Assembly (NCBI GenBank): GCA_964017155.1
Contig: OZ024863.1
Coordinates: 43,997,330 to 44,061,329, forward strand
Length of the DNA stretch: 64,000 bases
From: Oasisia sp. SBJ-2009
Lineage: Eukaryota > Annelida > Polychaeta > Sabellida > Siboglinidae
Reading direction: 5' to 3'
Position 1 is the stretch's first letter. The number at the start of each line of letters is the position of its first letter. Shown here in pieces: positions 47,318 to 61,800 of the stretch. The translations under genes and the position numbers were made by a program. Below the pieces are notes generated by a model, which had not been told where the DNA came from, did not search any database, and saw nothing but the letters and a program-made list of their open reading frames with translations.

Positions 47318-49460
47318 TGACGCGGTAACTATCGACGGCACGCATGTGCGAACACAGCCCGTGGCGTATTTCCAACTTCCAGCCTGATAACGACGACCAA
47401 TCCGAGGGAACAAGTCCGACTAATGATAGCAGCATTATGAAGTAAAAAGCAACGTACGTTTTGAGCACCGACGCCTGTTTAAACACCAATCAAACAAGTA
47501 TAATGCGAAGAACATCGGGTATAAGGAATAATTATCGTCTTAAAAGTGACAAAAATGCAAGGACCGTAGGAATATACCAGAAACGAATAACGGTAACTAC
47601 TACGAATAAGATAAGATATGATACATTGTAAATATCCATCATCAATATGTATTATACGATTTACACGGAAAAGATACAATGAGGTAACAGCAACATCTCC
47701 CATGCACTGGGGAAATGTGAGGGCTTGTACCTTAATTTATCGCGTAAGTAACATATCATGAATATATTATTTTAGTGCGTCATTGTAACACGTGTCACGA
47801 ATGGCATCAAATAAACGTAACACTCTGACTCAAGTTTTACATTATCATGATTATATTGTTTCGACGTTGTACACTGTCTTTGCAGTAGTGGGTCTATATC
47901 TTTATGTAAATATCTCTTATGAACCACCTTTCCAATAAAGAACCTCCATACAATGGATCCAACTGTACAGGTATCGGTGATTTCCGCAAGTACACTAGTC
48001 CCCTATTTTGAAATGTTCACACAATTCATGTTTCTAGAGATAATATTATATGTTGTGGTGGTTTCATTTATCCCAGTTTTTTCTCTCGAATCCCAGCCAA
48101 AAACCAAACCCTGGTCTCCCAAGCACCTAGCTCAAAAACAAATGACTGTCCGACAATGCGACAATTCTTAATACATCTGGCAAATGTTCGTTAGCACCGC
48201 AATCTTGAACATGATGAAGGGAATGCAGTTTGACTGGCGCATCGATTCGATTCCAGAACACACACGCACAATGGAATGAATATAATTATACGCACTGTTA
48301 ATACCAACGATCGTGTGTAGGGAATTATCGAGGAACATTCCTGCAATATCTTTTTCTGAAATAACAATTTATAAGCGTCTTGGCGAGATGTATCGAAGGG
48401 TACGTGGATGGATATGGGAAGAAGAGAACCAGAACTTGGGTGAAGACCAATAAAAGGTTCAAATAAGAAAGAAAGACGATCAATGGTATTTTGGTGACAA
48501 ATGTGGTTGCGTGTCAAAAGAAATATGGCAATTATATCCGTGCAGTGGATGTTTCATCTTAATATGCGTCCGTTTAATTCAAGTAGCACTTGTATCAGTT
48601 TGAACCAAGGAATTATCAATAAAGTACAACAACTAAATTAAATATGTGGGGTCGGGTGTGTGTAATATATATATATATATACTATACTTTTTCCTGGTTG
48701 GACGCAATTTGTTACTACATCTCCACTAGATGCAATACAGTAATATGTGCAGTGGTCAAGGGTGATTGGAGCATCTGAAAGGAGATTACAGACATTTAAT
48801 TCATGGATTACCGATTGACGTCTAAATATGTCGCAACAATGTCGCGGAGAAGTAATTATTGTTTAATGCAATCACATGCTTGGGTTGTTTTGCACCCTAT
48901 TTGATCTCTCCTGGCAATTGTGTATTTCAAGTCTAAGCAGGCTATCGACTCAAACGGGTTACATAAGTTCATAAACAAACAACAATTCCGTGTTTTTTCC
49001 TCGGTATGAATCTACTTTATAAACACATGCGGACATGAGCATGCACAGACATGCATATAGAAAGAACATAGGCTATTACAATAAGTTATAGCCAAAAACA
49101 TTGGTTATAATCAACCGTGACAATTTTCATGACGTTTGGAAATAAAGTGTTTTCGTCATACATTACATTACGCACGTTTAGATTGAATAAGTTGTTCTTA
49201 TGTGATGACTTGAAGTGGCTCGTATAGCTAATAATTAGCTATATATAGAGGCCCTTATACGAGCAGCATACTGTATGTCACTTTAGTAAGTCTGGATAAT
49301 ATATTTGCATGAGGGGGCCAATCTAGAATGTTTTCAAAATAATCATTTATAGATCAAAAATGCCATCTACGCCACGTAGTACTACATGCGCAAATTTTGT
49401 ATCATATATAGCTCCTCTGAGACTAATTTACACCCTGGCATAAATGACCCTAGACTAACT
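47318..49460. other. Intergenic, nothing recognised
   Basis: AT-rich sequence with no exon-like frames beyond chance, apart from a short (TA)n at about 48667-48682. Open stretches near 47953-48171 and 48191-48517 show no motif or splice signals that I would trust. Confidence 0.4.
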
Positions 49461-49464
49461 AGAA

Positions 49465-49665
49465 GAATGCCCATGGTTCAATCTCACTTGCCGCCGTTCC
49501 GAAACTTAGGCAGTTTCCTTCACCTCACATTGTCTGTTTCTGTCGGAAGAGACACTAAAAGCCAGTGGTCCCTTCTATAGTTGTATAGTCTATATTCATG
49601 GTGACAATGTGCGGGGGGAAGTAATTTGTAGTGGACTCACTAATTCTAGAGAAGGACAACTCTGA
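49465..49665 (+). mobile_element. tRNA-derived SINE, family B copy 2 (5'-degraded)
   Basis: Matches the copy at 9465-9703. It has a B-box-like ATGGTTCAATCTCAC, then CCGTTCCGAAACTTAGGCAG, GGAAGAGACACTAAAAGCC and GTGGTCCCTTCTAT, and a 3' end GGACTCACTAATTCTAGAGA. The A-box end is not recognisable. It lies about 220 bp upstream of the COG6 start codon, in the same orientation. Confidence 0.75.
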
Positions 49666-49689
49666 AAACCAATGACAATAATGGTCGAT

Positions 49690-49888
49690 TAACTGACCGA
49701 TGGTTATTAATGGGAGAAGAATAAAGATGTAGTATTAAGCTGCAGTATGGCTATGGTGTTTAAAATGTGTGCAGCGACACGGTTGATTGACGACGCGACA
49801 AGAATTCCAGATTAGTGCTGCCGCCCCTCGGGAGCCAAGACAACGAATTATCTGCGGGCCTCCGCCAGAGGGCAGGGGTACAGCAAAC
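49690..49888 (+). promoter_or_regulatory. Probable COG6 promoter and 5' UTR
   Basis: Region between the SINE and the COG6 ATG. No TATA box at a sensible distance; some CpG-rich sequence (GATTGACGACGCGAC near 49785). The frame upstream of the ATG at 49889 is open, but conservation favours the ATG in AACATGGCGGAT. Confidence 0.3.
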
Positions 49889-52800
49889 ATGGCGGATAAG
49901 GAGCAGTCGACAGAGACATTGACAGCGGCTTCACAGCCAAATAATCCACTTTCAAGGAAATTAAATAAATTGCTAGATACAAGACTTGACAATGATAAGG
50001 TATATACCATTTCTGATTCATAATGCAGTGTGTATCATTTACGATATGTTAAAAATCGAACAACTACTGAACTAGTCCGTGATTTCTTTCGAAACAGACA
50101 CGTCGACACCGACTTTACAATTACACTGTAATTTACAGTAGCCTAGGCACTTCAACAACAAAATCATCACGGGATGTTGGAAATAGGCTTAAACTAACGG
50201 TAGTAGGTAAATAATCACATAACCGTTAACAATGACAGAGTTACGACAACTGACCAGACAGAGAGTGACAGATGTCCTAAGTTGTGAACATTCATGGGAT
50301 CATGTAAGCTTTTGGGCGCACAACTTATCTAGACCAGCCTACGATTATAAAATAGGGGTCTATTACTAGTAGTCAGGGTTCCTACTGTGTTAATGACCTA
50401 CGGTTTCCACTTCTTATAGTTGCAATTATAAATTTTGTAACATAAGCGCTTTAGGAAAAGTCTGCATGTCGTCGCTCCAGTCGAACGTTGGTCTTGTATT
50501 TTGTAAAGTTATGCATGGCCATGGTAACTTTTTTCAAATCTACTGGTCCCCAGTTTTGTAACTATCATATGGACTCAACAATCAACAAATATGATATATA
50601 TTATTTATTTCAAATGGAACATCTACAGAAAAATAAAGTTGGTGTGGACTGGCTATGAATATGTTGTTAACAAATAGTAATATTTAATTTTTTGAAAGAA
50701 TTTTCTCAGTAAAAATGTAAATGGCTATCATGCAGGATATGTTGGAGGCCCTTAAATCACTGTCAACGTTCTTCATGGGCAACAACCTACGCAGTCGGCG
50801 TAGTCTTCGCAGCGATATTGAGAGGAAAAGTCTTGCCATCAATGAAGAGTTTGTCCAGTCATTTGCTGAAGTTAACAAGGTAAGATAATCATAAATGGAC
50901 AATGCCGATGAAACAATAATTATATCAAAATATAAACCTTTAAAGTTGACATCATATTGAACTTAAATTAGGGAAAATCATGTTTGTAACAATGTTCTGC
51001 ATAAACTATATTCTAATAATTGTTTAGATTTATTGTTTATTTATAATTATTTACTAGTACATTTTGATTGATACAATATTTTAAAGTTAAATTTGCCTCT
51101 TTACAAGTATTAAGATTTAAGAAGCACATTTATGGTAACATAGTGCTGCTTTTTAAAGCTACTGTTATGAACAGTATTTCCCAAGAGCTTCTAGCCTAGA
51201 ACAGTGTTAGTTTGCTTGCCTATTATTGTTAGCATAACTTAGCAACATTACACTTTAATTACATATGACTAATTGATTCCTTTAGCAACTTGAAAGCATC
51301 TACAAGGACGTGCATGGCATGAGTGAATGTTGCCAAGATATGACATCTCGACTAAAGGTAATACCACTTCCAAACAAACAACATGTTTATAAACACAACA
51401 GAGTGTAAAAAATCAGAGAGACTTCTGTATTATCATAATTGTTGTATTGGAGTCATGAAATATATCTATAACTTTAATAATTAAAACAAATATTTTGCAT
51501 GTCATAATTGAAATATGTCTATAATCTTAACAGTAATTAAAAAATATATATTTTGCATGTCACATACATGTATTTGCATGTCATAATTGAGCACCAGATA
51601 TTACCTAAAACATTTCTTCCATCTGAAGAAAAAAACTAGAATTAATGTCAAGATTGTTTTTTAAAGAAACCATAATACACATTGTTATTTTATATGGTGG
51701 ATACTCTAATTAGAAAATAATATATTATCCTCTTTATGTTGGCACAAAGTGATAAGTGAATGTATATTATAAGATGTAACCATATTCAGGTACAGCAGAT
51801 ATAGTGATTAAAACATGATCATTCTATCGACATTACTGACAAGAAATTATACAAGCTGCAGAGGAATTATAATTTGTTTGAATATATAATTTTCAGTTTA
51901 TGCTATCAGATAGATCTGTATAAGTAATTATTGTTAGTTTATCTGCTCAGATTATCTATGTTCATTCACATTTATGGACCACATGCCTATGATCTACCAA
52001 TTAGCAATGTAGAAACAACACTAAAGTGGTTATTGACAACTATTTTACTTTTTAGATTTAAGACACGTATGGTCATATTATGCATCATTTACTGAGAAAC
52101 GATCGCTACCGGAAAATTACCATTGGCTGTCTGCGATGCTATACTCATCTGAAATTAAATTGTCGGTGGTAATGGGATTACGGTCAAAATCTTGGATTGG
52201 TAATGCCTCCAAGGCTGGGTGTACGTTAGTTACTAATATGTTTTAATGGTTTGCAGGCATCAAAGGAGCAGACACGTGACTTGATTAGTCAGACAACAAC
52301 ATTACAGGCAGAAAGGTTTGTGTTCTATATTTGTCTTTCTAAACACTGCTGCTGATTTTATTCTGTTGTCGAGGGCTAAATTCTTCTTAAAGAAGTTGAA
52401 CTGATGTTTGAGTGGACCTGCCACAAAGGGTAAAACACAACATCTGTCATAAGGGCTGGACACTGTGCAATATAAGAACTTATATTTCTTGCCTTTATTT
52501 AGTGAGTACCAAAAATCATATTTCTGATTTCAAGCCATCTCTGAATGTCAAAATTTGTTTTGTGAATGCCATAAATCATATTTCTTAAACCCCTATCTGT
52601 ACATTCTAAATGTGTTTTGCAAGATCCATCATTGTTAGTACTAAGATCATAGATTGATTTCTAGAGAACTATTGTTTACTATTATTATAAACTCTTCTAA
52701 ACCGTGTCGGTAATGATAATTTTGATGACAGTACATTGACATATTTTTTTCAATGTACAGTTTTTTTTTTTTTACTTATGTTTACAGTCACAAACTACAT

Positions 52801-55800
52801 ATGAAGTCACAAGTAGTTGATGCATTCCTTGCAAAGTTCCAGCTGAAGCCTCACGAGGTGAAAGTACTGCGAGGTACAAAGGATGGCTCCCTCCATCCGG
52901 TGAGGTTACACTTGTCACTTCTTATGTGAAAAACGAATGCCCATAGTGACTGTAATATTTATTTTTTGATTAGTTCTGGATTATCTGTTTTGGATATGAA
53001 CTGTTGCAAGATGAGATTTTATGGTACTGGTTCTGCCAAAAATTAATCAATATGTGGGACATAACATTGGCAGCTATTTTTAGCTTATATGCCAAATAGG
53101 CCTGTGTGACTTCGTATCACTGTGGCTACTCATTCATGGTTGCTTGACATTCCACCTTCAGCCTAAGGCCATCTAAAGTTGACTTCTTCCAACCAATTGT
53201 TTCCTGTCTTATGGAGTGATATGTGGTAAACAAAACTGGTTTCATCTATGATATAAGATTCCCCAGCGAAGTGATGCTGTTGACAGACGGATTGTGTTGT
53301 CTCTAGGACTTTTTCACTGCCCTGACAAGGGTGAAGCAGATTCACAATGACTGCAAGGTGCTGCTTCGAACTAACCATCAGACAGCTGGGTAAGTAACTA
53401 ACTCATATATCTGTGATCTTGTGGTCTCGGGAATTGGGCTCTATGTACTGATGATTACAAAATTGGCACTTTTGTTCACCACATGTTGGTGATGTCATGC
53501 CTAAATGGCACTAGAGCTGTTAGTCCGCTCTGTCTTTGCCAGCAGAATTAAAAGGTCTCATAGACATAATTTCAAATCACATCCAATAATAAAGTGCAGT
53601 TTCAATGGTCACATTGATATGATGTACAATCTCAACACAACTATTTCAGCTATATCTGTAATAATAAGTTATAACTGTTACCTAAGGTATACTTTCAAAA
53701 GTATCAGTTAGCATTTGGTGTAAAATATCCCACCATACTGCACTTGAGTGTTGGATTTTAGTTGAAGCTTTTGATGAACTATACGTATTCATGTAATCTT
53801 ACATCTAATGGAATGTATATGGAGTGTACATGTGAACGTACTCATCACATTCATCTCTGTACATGCTTGTATACCTGTATTCATGGGCTGATACTTGTAG
53901 GCTTGAGATTATGGAATCGATGGCGTTGCACCAAGAATCAGCTTACGAGAGGCTGTATCGTTGGGCACAGAGTGAGTTCTCACCCTCTTTGTGTTAATGA
54001 ACCTTTGAAGTGACGTATGTCCCATTACCTTTCGATAATATGAACAAGAAGTTTGCTAAAACAGTTATTTTCCTACTACTAGTCAGTCTTGAGTGCAGAG
54101 AAATAAATGACGATTTCAGCAACATACAATTAGCCTCGTCTCTCCACAAAATTGCAAATAATTGCCGCATACTATTTGGTATATTTTAATAAAAAAATGA
54201 AGTATCCGAATTGTGTTTTAGCAGAAGTAAAATAATCCTCTCATCTCATATTCCCTTTATCAGTACACTGTACAATAATTCAAACTGTTTCTTCACAAAT
54301 ATTTGGATCTCTGTCCAATGTTTCACATATAAGTTGCTGTTTTGTGTGTTTCAGACGAATGTCGCCTGCTCAGTGGTGAATCGCCTGATGTCAGCAACCA
54401 CTTGTGTGATGCCATGTTGGCCTTGAAAGATCGACCTGTGCTTTTCAGGTCTGTCTATGTCTAGTTGCTGATATTGCTTATATTTTGGCTAGCCGAGTAA
54501 CACAGCGATGCCTAGAGAAGAAATGTTACTCGTGATAATGTGCTTGAAAATTGCACTGCATTATTTCAGTGTGTCCCAGAAATAGGTCGTAGGCTCATAG
54601 GTGGCTCCACGATAGCGACCAGCATGGTCTTAGAGGAGTCTCCTGACCGTATGTTGTATTACTGTATTACAAATTATTATATACTATTACCATGTTTATA
54701 ATGATCGTTATATTTGTATTTGATTCTGAGTTGTTTTGACATGAATATAGTGTATGTATTTGGTTGAAATACTGGTCGAATAAAAAACATCATTCATTCA
54801 TACACATGCAGAATATAACATTATGCTAACATGTGGCAGACACAGTTGGTGCCTATTATGGGGGCGATGATTTTCAAAAGCTACTAATTAAACCAAATAC
54901 AATTTTTTCTCAACATTGTGATATCGTTGTAGATGGCATAATTCCCTTTACGGTCATGTAGAAAAGGATGAAATTCTATGAATGGAACTCCTTTTAAATA
55001 TTGACCCCCCAAGTCCTCCAACCTGCAGATGAATTTTTAAAAGTCAAACTATACGAACAATGTCAGTGGGTCTGCTAGATCACATGCAAAATTTCAGTAC
55101 AAACATTTGTTAAAATATGGGTTAACAAACAAACAAACAGGGAAACACTGCTTTATAATATATAAATGACCTAACTATTTGAACATTGAGGGCAATTTTA
55201 TGACTGACAACATCATATATGTTACCATAAGAATCCAGGTTGAAAACATGTCGTGATAGTTTAGTGTATCTCAGATATGTATCTGTGCCTGTGTGTCATG
55301 TTGTTGTTTCCCTGTTGCAGATATACGCTGGATGAGTTTGGCACAGCCAGGAGGACAGCCATTGTGCGTGGCTTCATTGATGCTCTCACCAAAGGAGGTG
55401 TGTAAACTGAACTGTTTACTGTAAAGATTGCCTTTTTCTGGCCACCACCTGGTGTAGATTATACTCTTCCACTTGGAGTATTACCTGGTAGTCATTGTTG
55501 AGTCAAACACCTAAGGTTTACCATGTTGTAATCTAGCTGCTGCCAGTTGTATGTCACATTGTAGAATAAATGGAAGAAACAGTAAACTAACCATTATTAC
55601 ATTTATATGCTGATAATTTTATTGAAACCGTCATTGTTTTTATCGAAGCCATCATTGTTTTGAATAGTGGATATTAACCACTGTTCAAAATATATTTGTC
55701 AGTTGTTTTTTATTTAAAAAAGTTGATTGAAAACAACTGAGAACTTTATTATTAATTTTATTTAATAATTTTTGTTCCATTTAAAACAAATTATATAATA

Positions 55801-58800
55801 GTAAATAACTGGGTTTTTATGTGAGTTTGCATAATGTATTAAAATCACATCGAAATGTAATTATTATATATACAATGTTAGAATGATGCAAAGGAATTAA
55901 TTAACTCTGCTAAAGTGTTCTTGCAATATTGGATTACATCTAACGTAAGTCGAACTCAGCAGATATCACAGAATGAATAATTAATAAGTTGGTATAATGA
56001 TACACAATTAACTAACAAAAATAGGTTGCATCCTGATGCCATGCCTACGTTTATATGTTTTCTCTACTGGTTTTCCCAGGCCCAGGAGGCACACCACGGC
56101 CAATAGAGCTGCATTCCCATGATCCTTTGCGTTATGTTGGAGACATGTTGGCATGGTTACATCAGGCAATCGCCTCCGAACGAGAACACATCCAGGCATT
56201 GCTCAAGAAATGTCCAGCCGAAGGTCAGTGGGTTGAACAGTTGTAGAACACTATTCAGTTACATGGATTTTAAAGATCCATATTGTAGAAATCTTGTAGG
56301 TAAGTATTTAGCTGGGTAACCACCATTGCTCCCCTGTGTGTTACATGTCTTTTGGTTTATCTATTTTTATTTATTTACTATTGACATTATCCTAATTTCT
56401 AAATTGAGTTGCCTCGATAACTGATAGAAATTGTTTTGATGATCCATAATAACTCTATTATTCTGACATGTTAGAGATATGTCCAGGCTTAAAGATAGCA
56501 TAAAACACTGGTTGTTGAAGAGCAGTGTTGGTTGTATATATGAAAATACGCTGAACAGAAATGACATATTATATAATGATTTGTATTAACATGTTAAAAA
56601 AGCAAATAATAAGTGATAGTGAAAAGACTGTGGTTACATATTATAAACAAACGATTGTTGGACTCGATAAATCACAGTTTGTTTTGGGGAGTTTGTCGTT
56701 TTGGATGGAACCTTGTTAGCTCGTGTTAACTTTATCTCTGGGCGTCATGTTTCAGAGATAGAGAGGCAGACGGTGGACATCCTGGGCCACATCACAGAGG
56801 GCGTGTGTCGCGCCCTCAAGGTACTCACCCCTTTGTTTTCTCCTGTTTCAAGGGCTAGTGTGAAGTACCCTCAAGCCAAATACAATTAACCAGATTTTGT
56901 TGACTGCCCAGTGACAAATCTGTTGTTGTCGTAATGATTATATATCCAGACATTATGTTTTGGGTCCTCCTAAAAATATAAATTATGTCTTGTTTTCACA
57001 CATCTGTTTTGTTCTGTTTTTGGATACTTACTACAAATAGTGACCATGTTTTTGTTTAACAACAGTTTTGTATCCATTGTAGGTTTTCAGACAGCTGAAA
57101 TTGTTTTTAGATGTCTGAATACGTAATGATTATGGTAATCTTATTTAGGAAACTGTGCCTCCAACCTCCAACATATTGCTGACAGGCCACAGCTTCATAT
57201 GTGATAACTAATAAGTATGCTTTAACGTGAATGCAGCCATTTTGTAACATAGTAAACAGTATAAAAACAGCAAGAACATTGGCAGTTGTTTTGCATCTGC
57301 TACGTACTATGAAAATATGACCGGCACCAGCAAATGTAATATATGTGTCAATATTACCTATGATCTGTGTACTTTGAACTTTAATACCAGTGGTCATTAA
57401 ATATCCAGGTTTTTAAATAAATGTGTGTAATACTAACCAGCGGGTGTGGTTTATGCTCTAGGTACGAGTGGAACAGGTTCTTGTGTCGGAGCCTGGCTCC
57501 GTAGAACTCTACAAGCTGGCCAACCTGCTCCAGTTCTACTGCTCCACAATTGGGTCAGTTCATCTTCAACCTCGGTCTCAAATGGTCAGACGATTGAGCA
57601 TTTTGAACATCAGACACAACCAGTTTTTATCATCATAATTTCAGTTGTGTACTATAAATTACTTACAAGGGTATTCAGGGTTTTAATTGCCCACACACAG
57701 TGTTACATACACTGACCTAGTTTCTGTGTGACACTGCACACTGACGATTCACTGTTTGAAAGCGTATAGATTAACAGTATTATGTGCACTGGCCCAAGCT
57801 ACAATCTCTGCACTATTTCATGTTTTTGACTCCCGAAGATTCATAAGACACATGGACAGACGCATGTGCATGTAATTGCACAAGTATTAAAAATAATCAG
57901 ATTAGTAGAGTTCTATAGCACCCATATCCCCAGGGCATAGACATGTAACATACAGGAACAGTTAGGTGTTGTCCCTGTACAGTTTGGTGTTTTGATGATA
58001 AACTGTTGATGGCATTTGTTTTTGTTTCCCTCTAGAGAAATAATGAAGACAAACAGCGGGGCACTGCTTTCTACCCTAAATGAGTTGCACACTCTGGGGG
58101 TGAAGATGTTCTATAATAGTTTGCACTGTCATGCCAGCAAACAGATGGAGAAGGTAACGGATTAATTGTTACTTGAAAAATACATTTGTATTAGCAAATC
58201 TAATTTTTTATTTATACATATAATATATGCCAAATGTAGCTTTAAGTATTTTCTCAGCAGCCTTTTCTGTGTTATCTAGTGAATGCGTTACTGATCAGTC
58301 TACTCTAGCCTGATGTCAGAAGATAAGTTTGATGATTTGTATTAGGATATTAGAAATGACAAAGTTATCTTGTACGCTGTGATGTGAGGCATTGTAATAT
58401 TTAGTAGATGACTAGGATTTAAAAGTTGCTGAATTCAATTATACAAACTATTGGAATTATTGACATGCGTTGTTCCCATAGTATGTACAGTCATTGGATG
58501 CCACTCCAAATGTATTTTTTTAATTTTATTAAAACCATGAAGGTGGCTATTAATTAATGTTTTCTTTGGACAAATTAAGTGATCACACATTCCCCAGGTG
58601 GCGCCACAAATCCTAATACTGATAACTGATCCCTTACTTTGTTGCCCAATAGGTGGGTGCAGGCTAGTTATTATTATTATTATTATTATTATACACCTGT
58701 GGTGTATATAAGATTCTGATGATTTTCCCACCAGGTTGAGTTTCCTCCACCTGACCTTGGAGCGACATCTGCCCTCAACAAGACGTTGCGGCTGTTGCAG

Positions 58801-61800
58801 GACATCCTGTCCTCCCACGACAACTCTGTCGTACCACTCGATACCAGGCGGGAACATTTCTCCCAGGTCTGTCTAGGCTCGGTTTAATGGAGGTATCAAT
58901 AGCAATGTATGTGTGTTGGTTAGACCAAAGTCGGAAGGTGACTGTAACTGTATTTTACATTCAAATTTTCTAATTACGTAACATTCTTCAGGGTAGTTCT
59001 TTATAATTCAGTATATTTTGTCAGCATTGCCGACTTCTTGTTAACGTTAACAACACTGTTTTAGATAGCATAAAATCTTAAAAGTCTCACAGTGTGGATT
59101 GGTCGGATGTAGGTTGAAACAGTATGGAGCACAATACTTTTTTGACTTTGCAGATTGATGAGAGCACCTGTGACACATTTAAAATAATGATATGTAATAA
59201 TAATATTTGTTGTACTTTACAGATCCTCGGGTGCATGATGGACCCACTCATACAGATGTGTTCAGTGTCGGCCAGCCATCTGAGCACTGTTGACATGGCC
59301 ACTTATATGGTCAACTGCATCTATCTCATTCAGTCGACTCTGGCGCTCTACGAGTTCACAGACCAGAGACTGGAGATGCTGCAGGCGCAGGTGAGTAGAG
59401 CTTATTATGATTACACCCGATGTGTAGTCCACAGGTCATTGTTTGAATTACTCTCAATAGATGTCAGCACCAGTAGATACATTGCTGTCTCTAATGTACA
59501 CGAATTGAGCAACACTACTTAAAAGTACTTCCAAGTGAATGTGATTACAAACTGAAATAGTTATAGTACTATCTCTCTTACATATGTTAATAACCACCTG
59601 GATGCTTAATACTGATAGAAGTGTTTATGCATGTCTAACATGTCTTTGATTCTATATACATAATTGCAAGTATTTCACTAATTCAAGCTTGTCTAAGAAT
59701 TTATTTGCTCAACATGAAGTAATAAATAAGTATTGTGAACTAACGATGTGCTCACCTGCTGTGTTTAAACTTGGTCAGTTTCTTCCATCCAATATTGCTA
59801 GTGTTTTTCAGAAGCCATTAGTCCCCTCTGGTGTCTAAGTGAGCTCACCAGTGCTACGTAAATATTTTATTTTATTATGACTCCCCACGCTGCAGCGATT
59901 GTTTGATGGTACACAGTGTTGTATGTATGCAATTGACATTGCTGGTCGGTTTCAGATATCACAGTCATAATAGACCCGCAATTATGTAGATACTCACTTT
60001 TTTGTCTGTTTTATGGCTGTAATTTGTTTTTGCAAGTCATGGTTGAATGCATTTTTCAGGTTGAGGCTCATATAGACACTCTTGTGAGTGAGCAGGCATC
60101 ATTCGTGCTCAACCAATCAGGTTTGGCGTATCTGTTCGGCACTGTGCAACAGCACCAACCAAAACAGGTGAAATATGAACAGGAGTGGAGCTACAGAGTT
60201 CTAGAAATGTATGGCAGCCTAGGAAAACCAGTTGGAAGTCGCCAGGCATAGTTGCCAGTCGGTGTGTCTTAAAGTTTTTTTTTGCATCACTAGGTCCATT
60301 TTTAGATTTCACTGCAATGTTTTAGCTAACATACTTACAGTTTACCTAGTTGTTTCCTGATTATCCAAGTACAAATTGTACTTTTTTGTGTTTTGACAAC
60401 CATGAAGTTCTTTCTAAGTTCCAACATCTTAAAATTAAATTTGAACACTAATTATTTTGCAAATGTTTACAACCTAGTACAAGCATATGTGGCATTCCAT
60501 TCGAAAGCTGCAGATGCAGTTCCTTAGCAAGAGTGCGCATGAATATGTTGTGAGAAAATTGAGTGCACAGCGAAAATTATGGATTTTTTGAAGTTGGATT
60601 TGTAGTTTAATTATTCATTAGCTTAGTTTGATGTTGCTATAGTTTATACCTGTACATATTTCTTAACTGTTTAACATGTTAACAGAGGGGATTTTGTTTG
60701 GAAACATAGACTTTAAGGCAAATATTGTTTCGTGTTTATGATCTTTGAAACTTCGAAGATAACTGCGCACATGGATGGACCAAAGGCGAATGATGTCACT
60801 CGTTGTCTCAGTGCATTTGTATTGATGAGCAAGCTGGATATTGCAAGTTGAAGCAAGGACATCATCAAACAGACTAGTGATTACTTTGTGACACGCCCAA
60901 TCAGCAATGATGACAGTGATTCGGAGTTGTAACCTGGAGCTGGACTTGGTCTTGGAAGAGGAAGTGAGCAGTGCTGTCAACGGTGACAGCATTGATGACG
61001 ACCCAGCTACGTTCGTGGAATGGCTGATGTCATCATGCCTCCAGTCCATGGTGATGCCGGTGATGATCCATACACCATGCCAGATTTCTATGTTACCGGC
61101 AAACTGAACGACAGCCTTGTCACACTTGGTATACTACTGATGAGCTTGCTGACGTCCGACTGCAGTACTTAAGCATGATGCGCAATGAGCTTGAAATTGC
61201 AGTCCTAGCCAAGCTATCGTGTGAAATGCACCTGACATTGATGACAACCCAGTCATGCAAGAAGGAACAGAAGGATCGCAAGGCACAGCAGACAGATTTC
61301 TACCACTACAGTTTCCTTATGTGTCACAATGTATTCAAGTGTCTCCATGTCATCAGCCAAGACAAGCTGACAGCCTTCATCACACACTGAATGGCTGCTT
61401 GTGTAGAACCTCACGTCCATCGCAACAAGTGCAAGCGACCTGTCAATGCACTGAAGTTTGACAGCACTTGTGCTTACATTGATTTCATTGTGAACAGAGT
61501 AAATGCCAATCTCCTTCCTGGATGCCCATCTGGACACTGGACGTGTCACATGATGTACTGTGATACTGTTGATGCTGCCAACACATGCAAGGTGGCTCTA
61601 CACATGTTCCAGAATCTTAGGCAGCAACTTCTGTTTATCATGTTGATGCGACCAGCAACTGCTCTGCACTGGTACTGCCAGAAAGGAGTCATGAAACTTG
61701 CATTTTTATGTGAATAATAAATTTCAACTTTTAAATTGATTTCTCTCCTTACCTAATTTGTGATAGATGCCCTTTAAGTTCTTTAACTTTGCTTCAAGTG

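Noticed and set aside
47953..48171. 72-codon plus-strand frame with a hydrophobic stretch
   Set aside because: Chance-length frame in AT-rich sequence without splice or start context.
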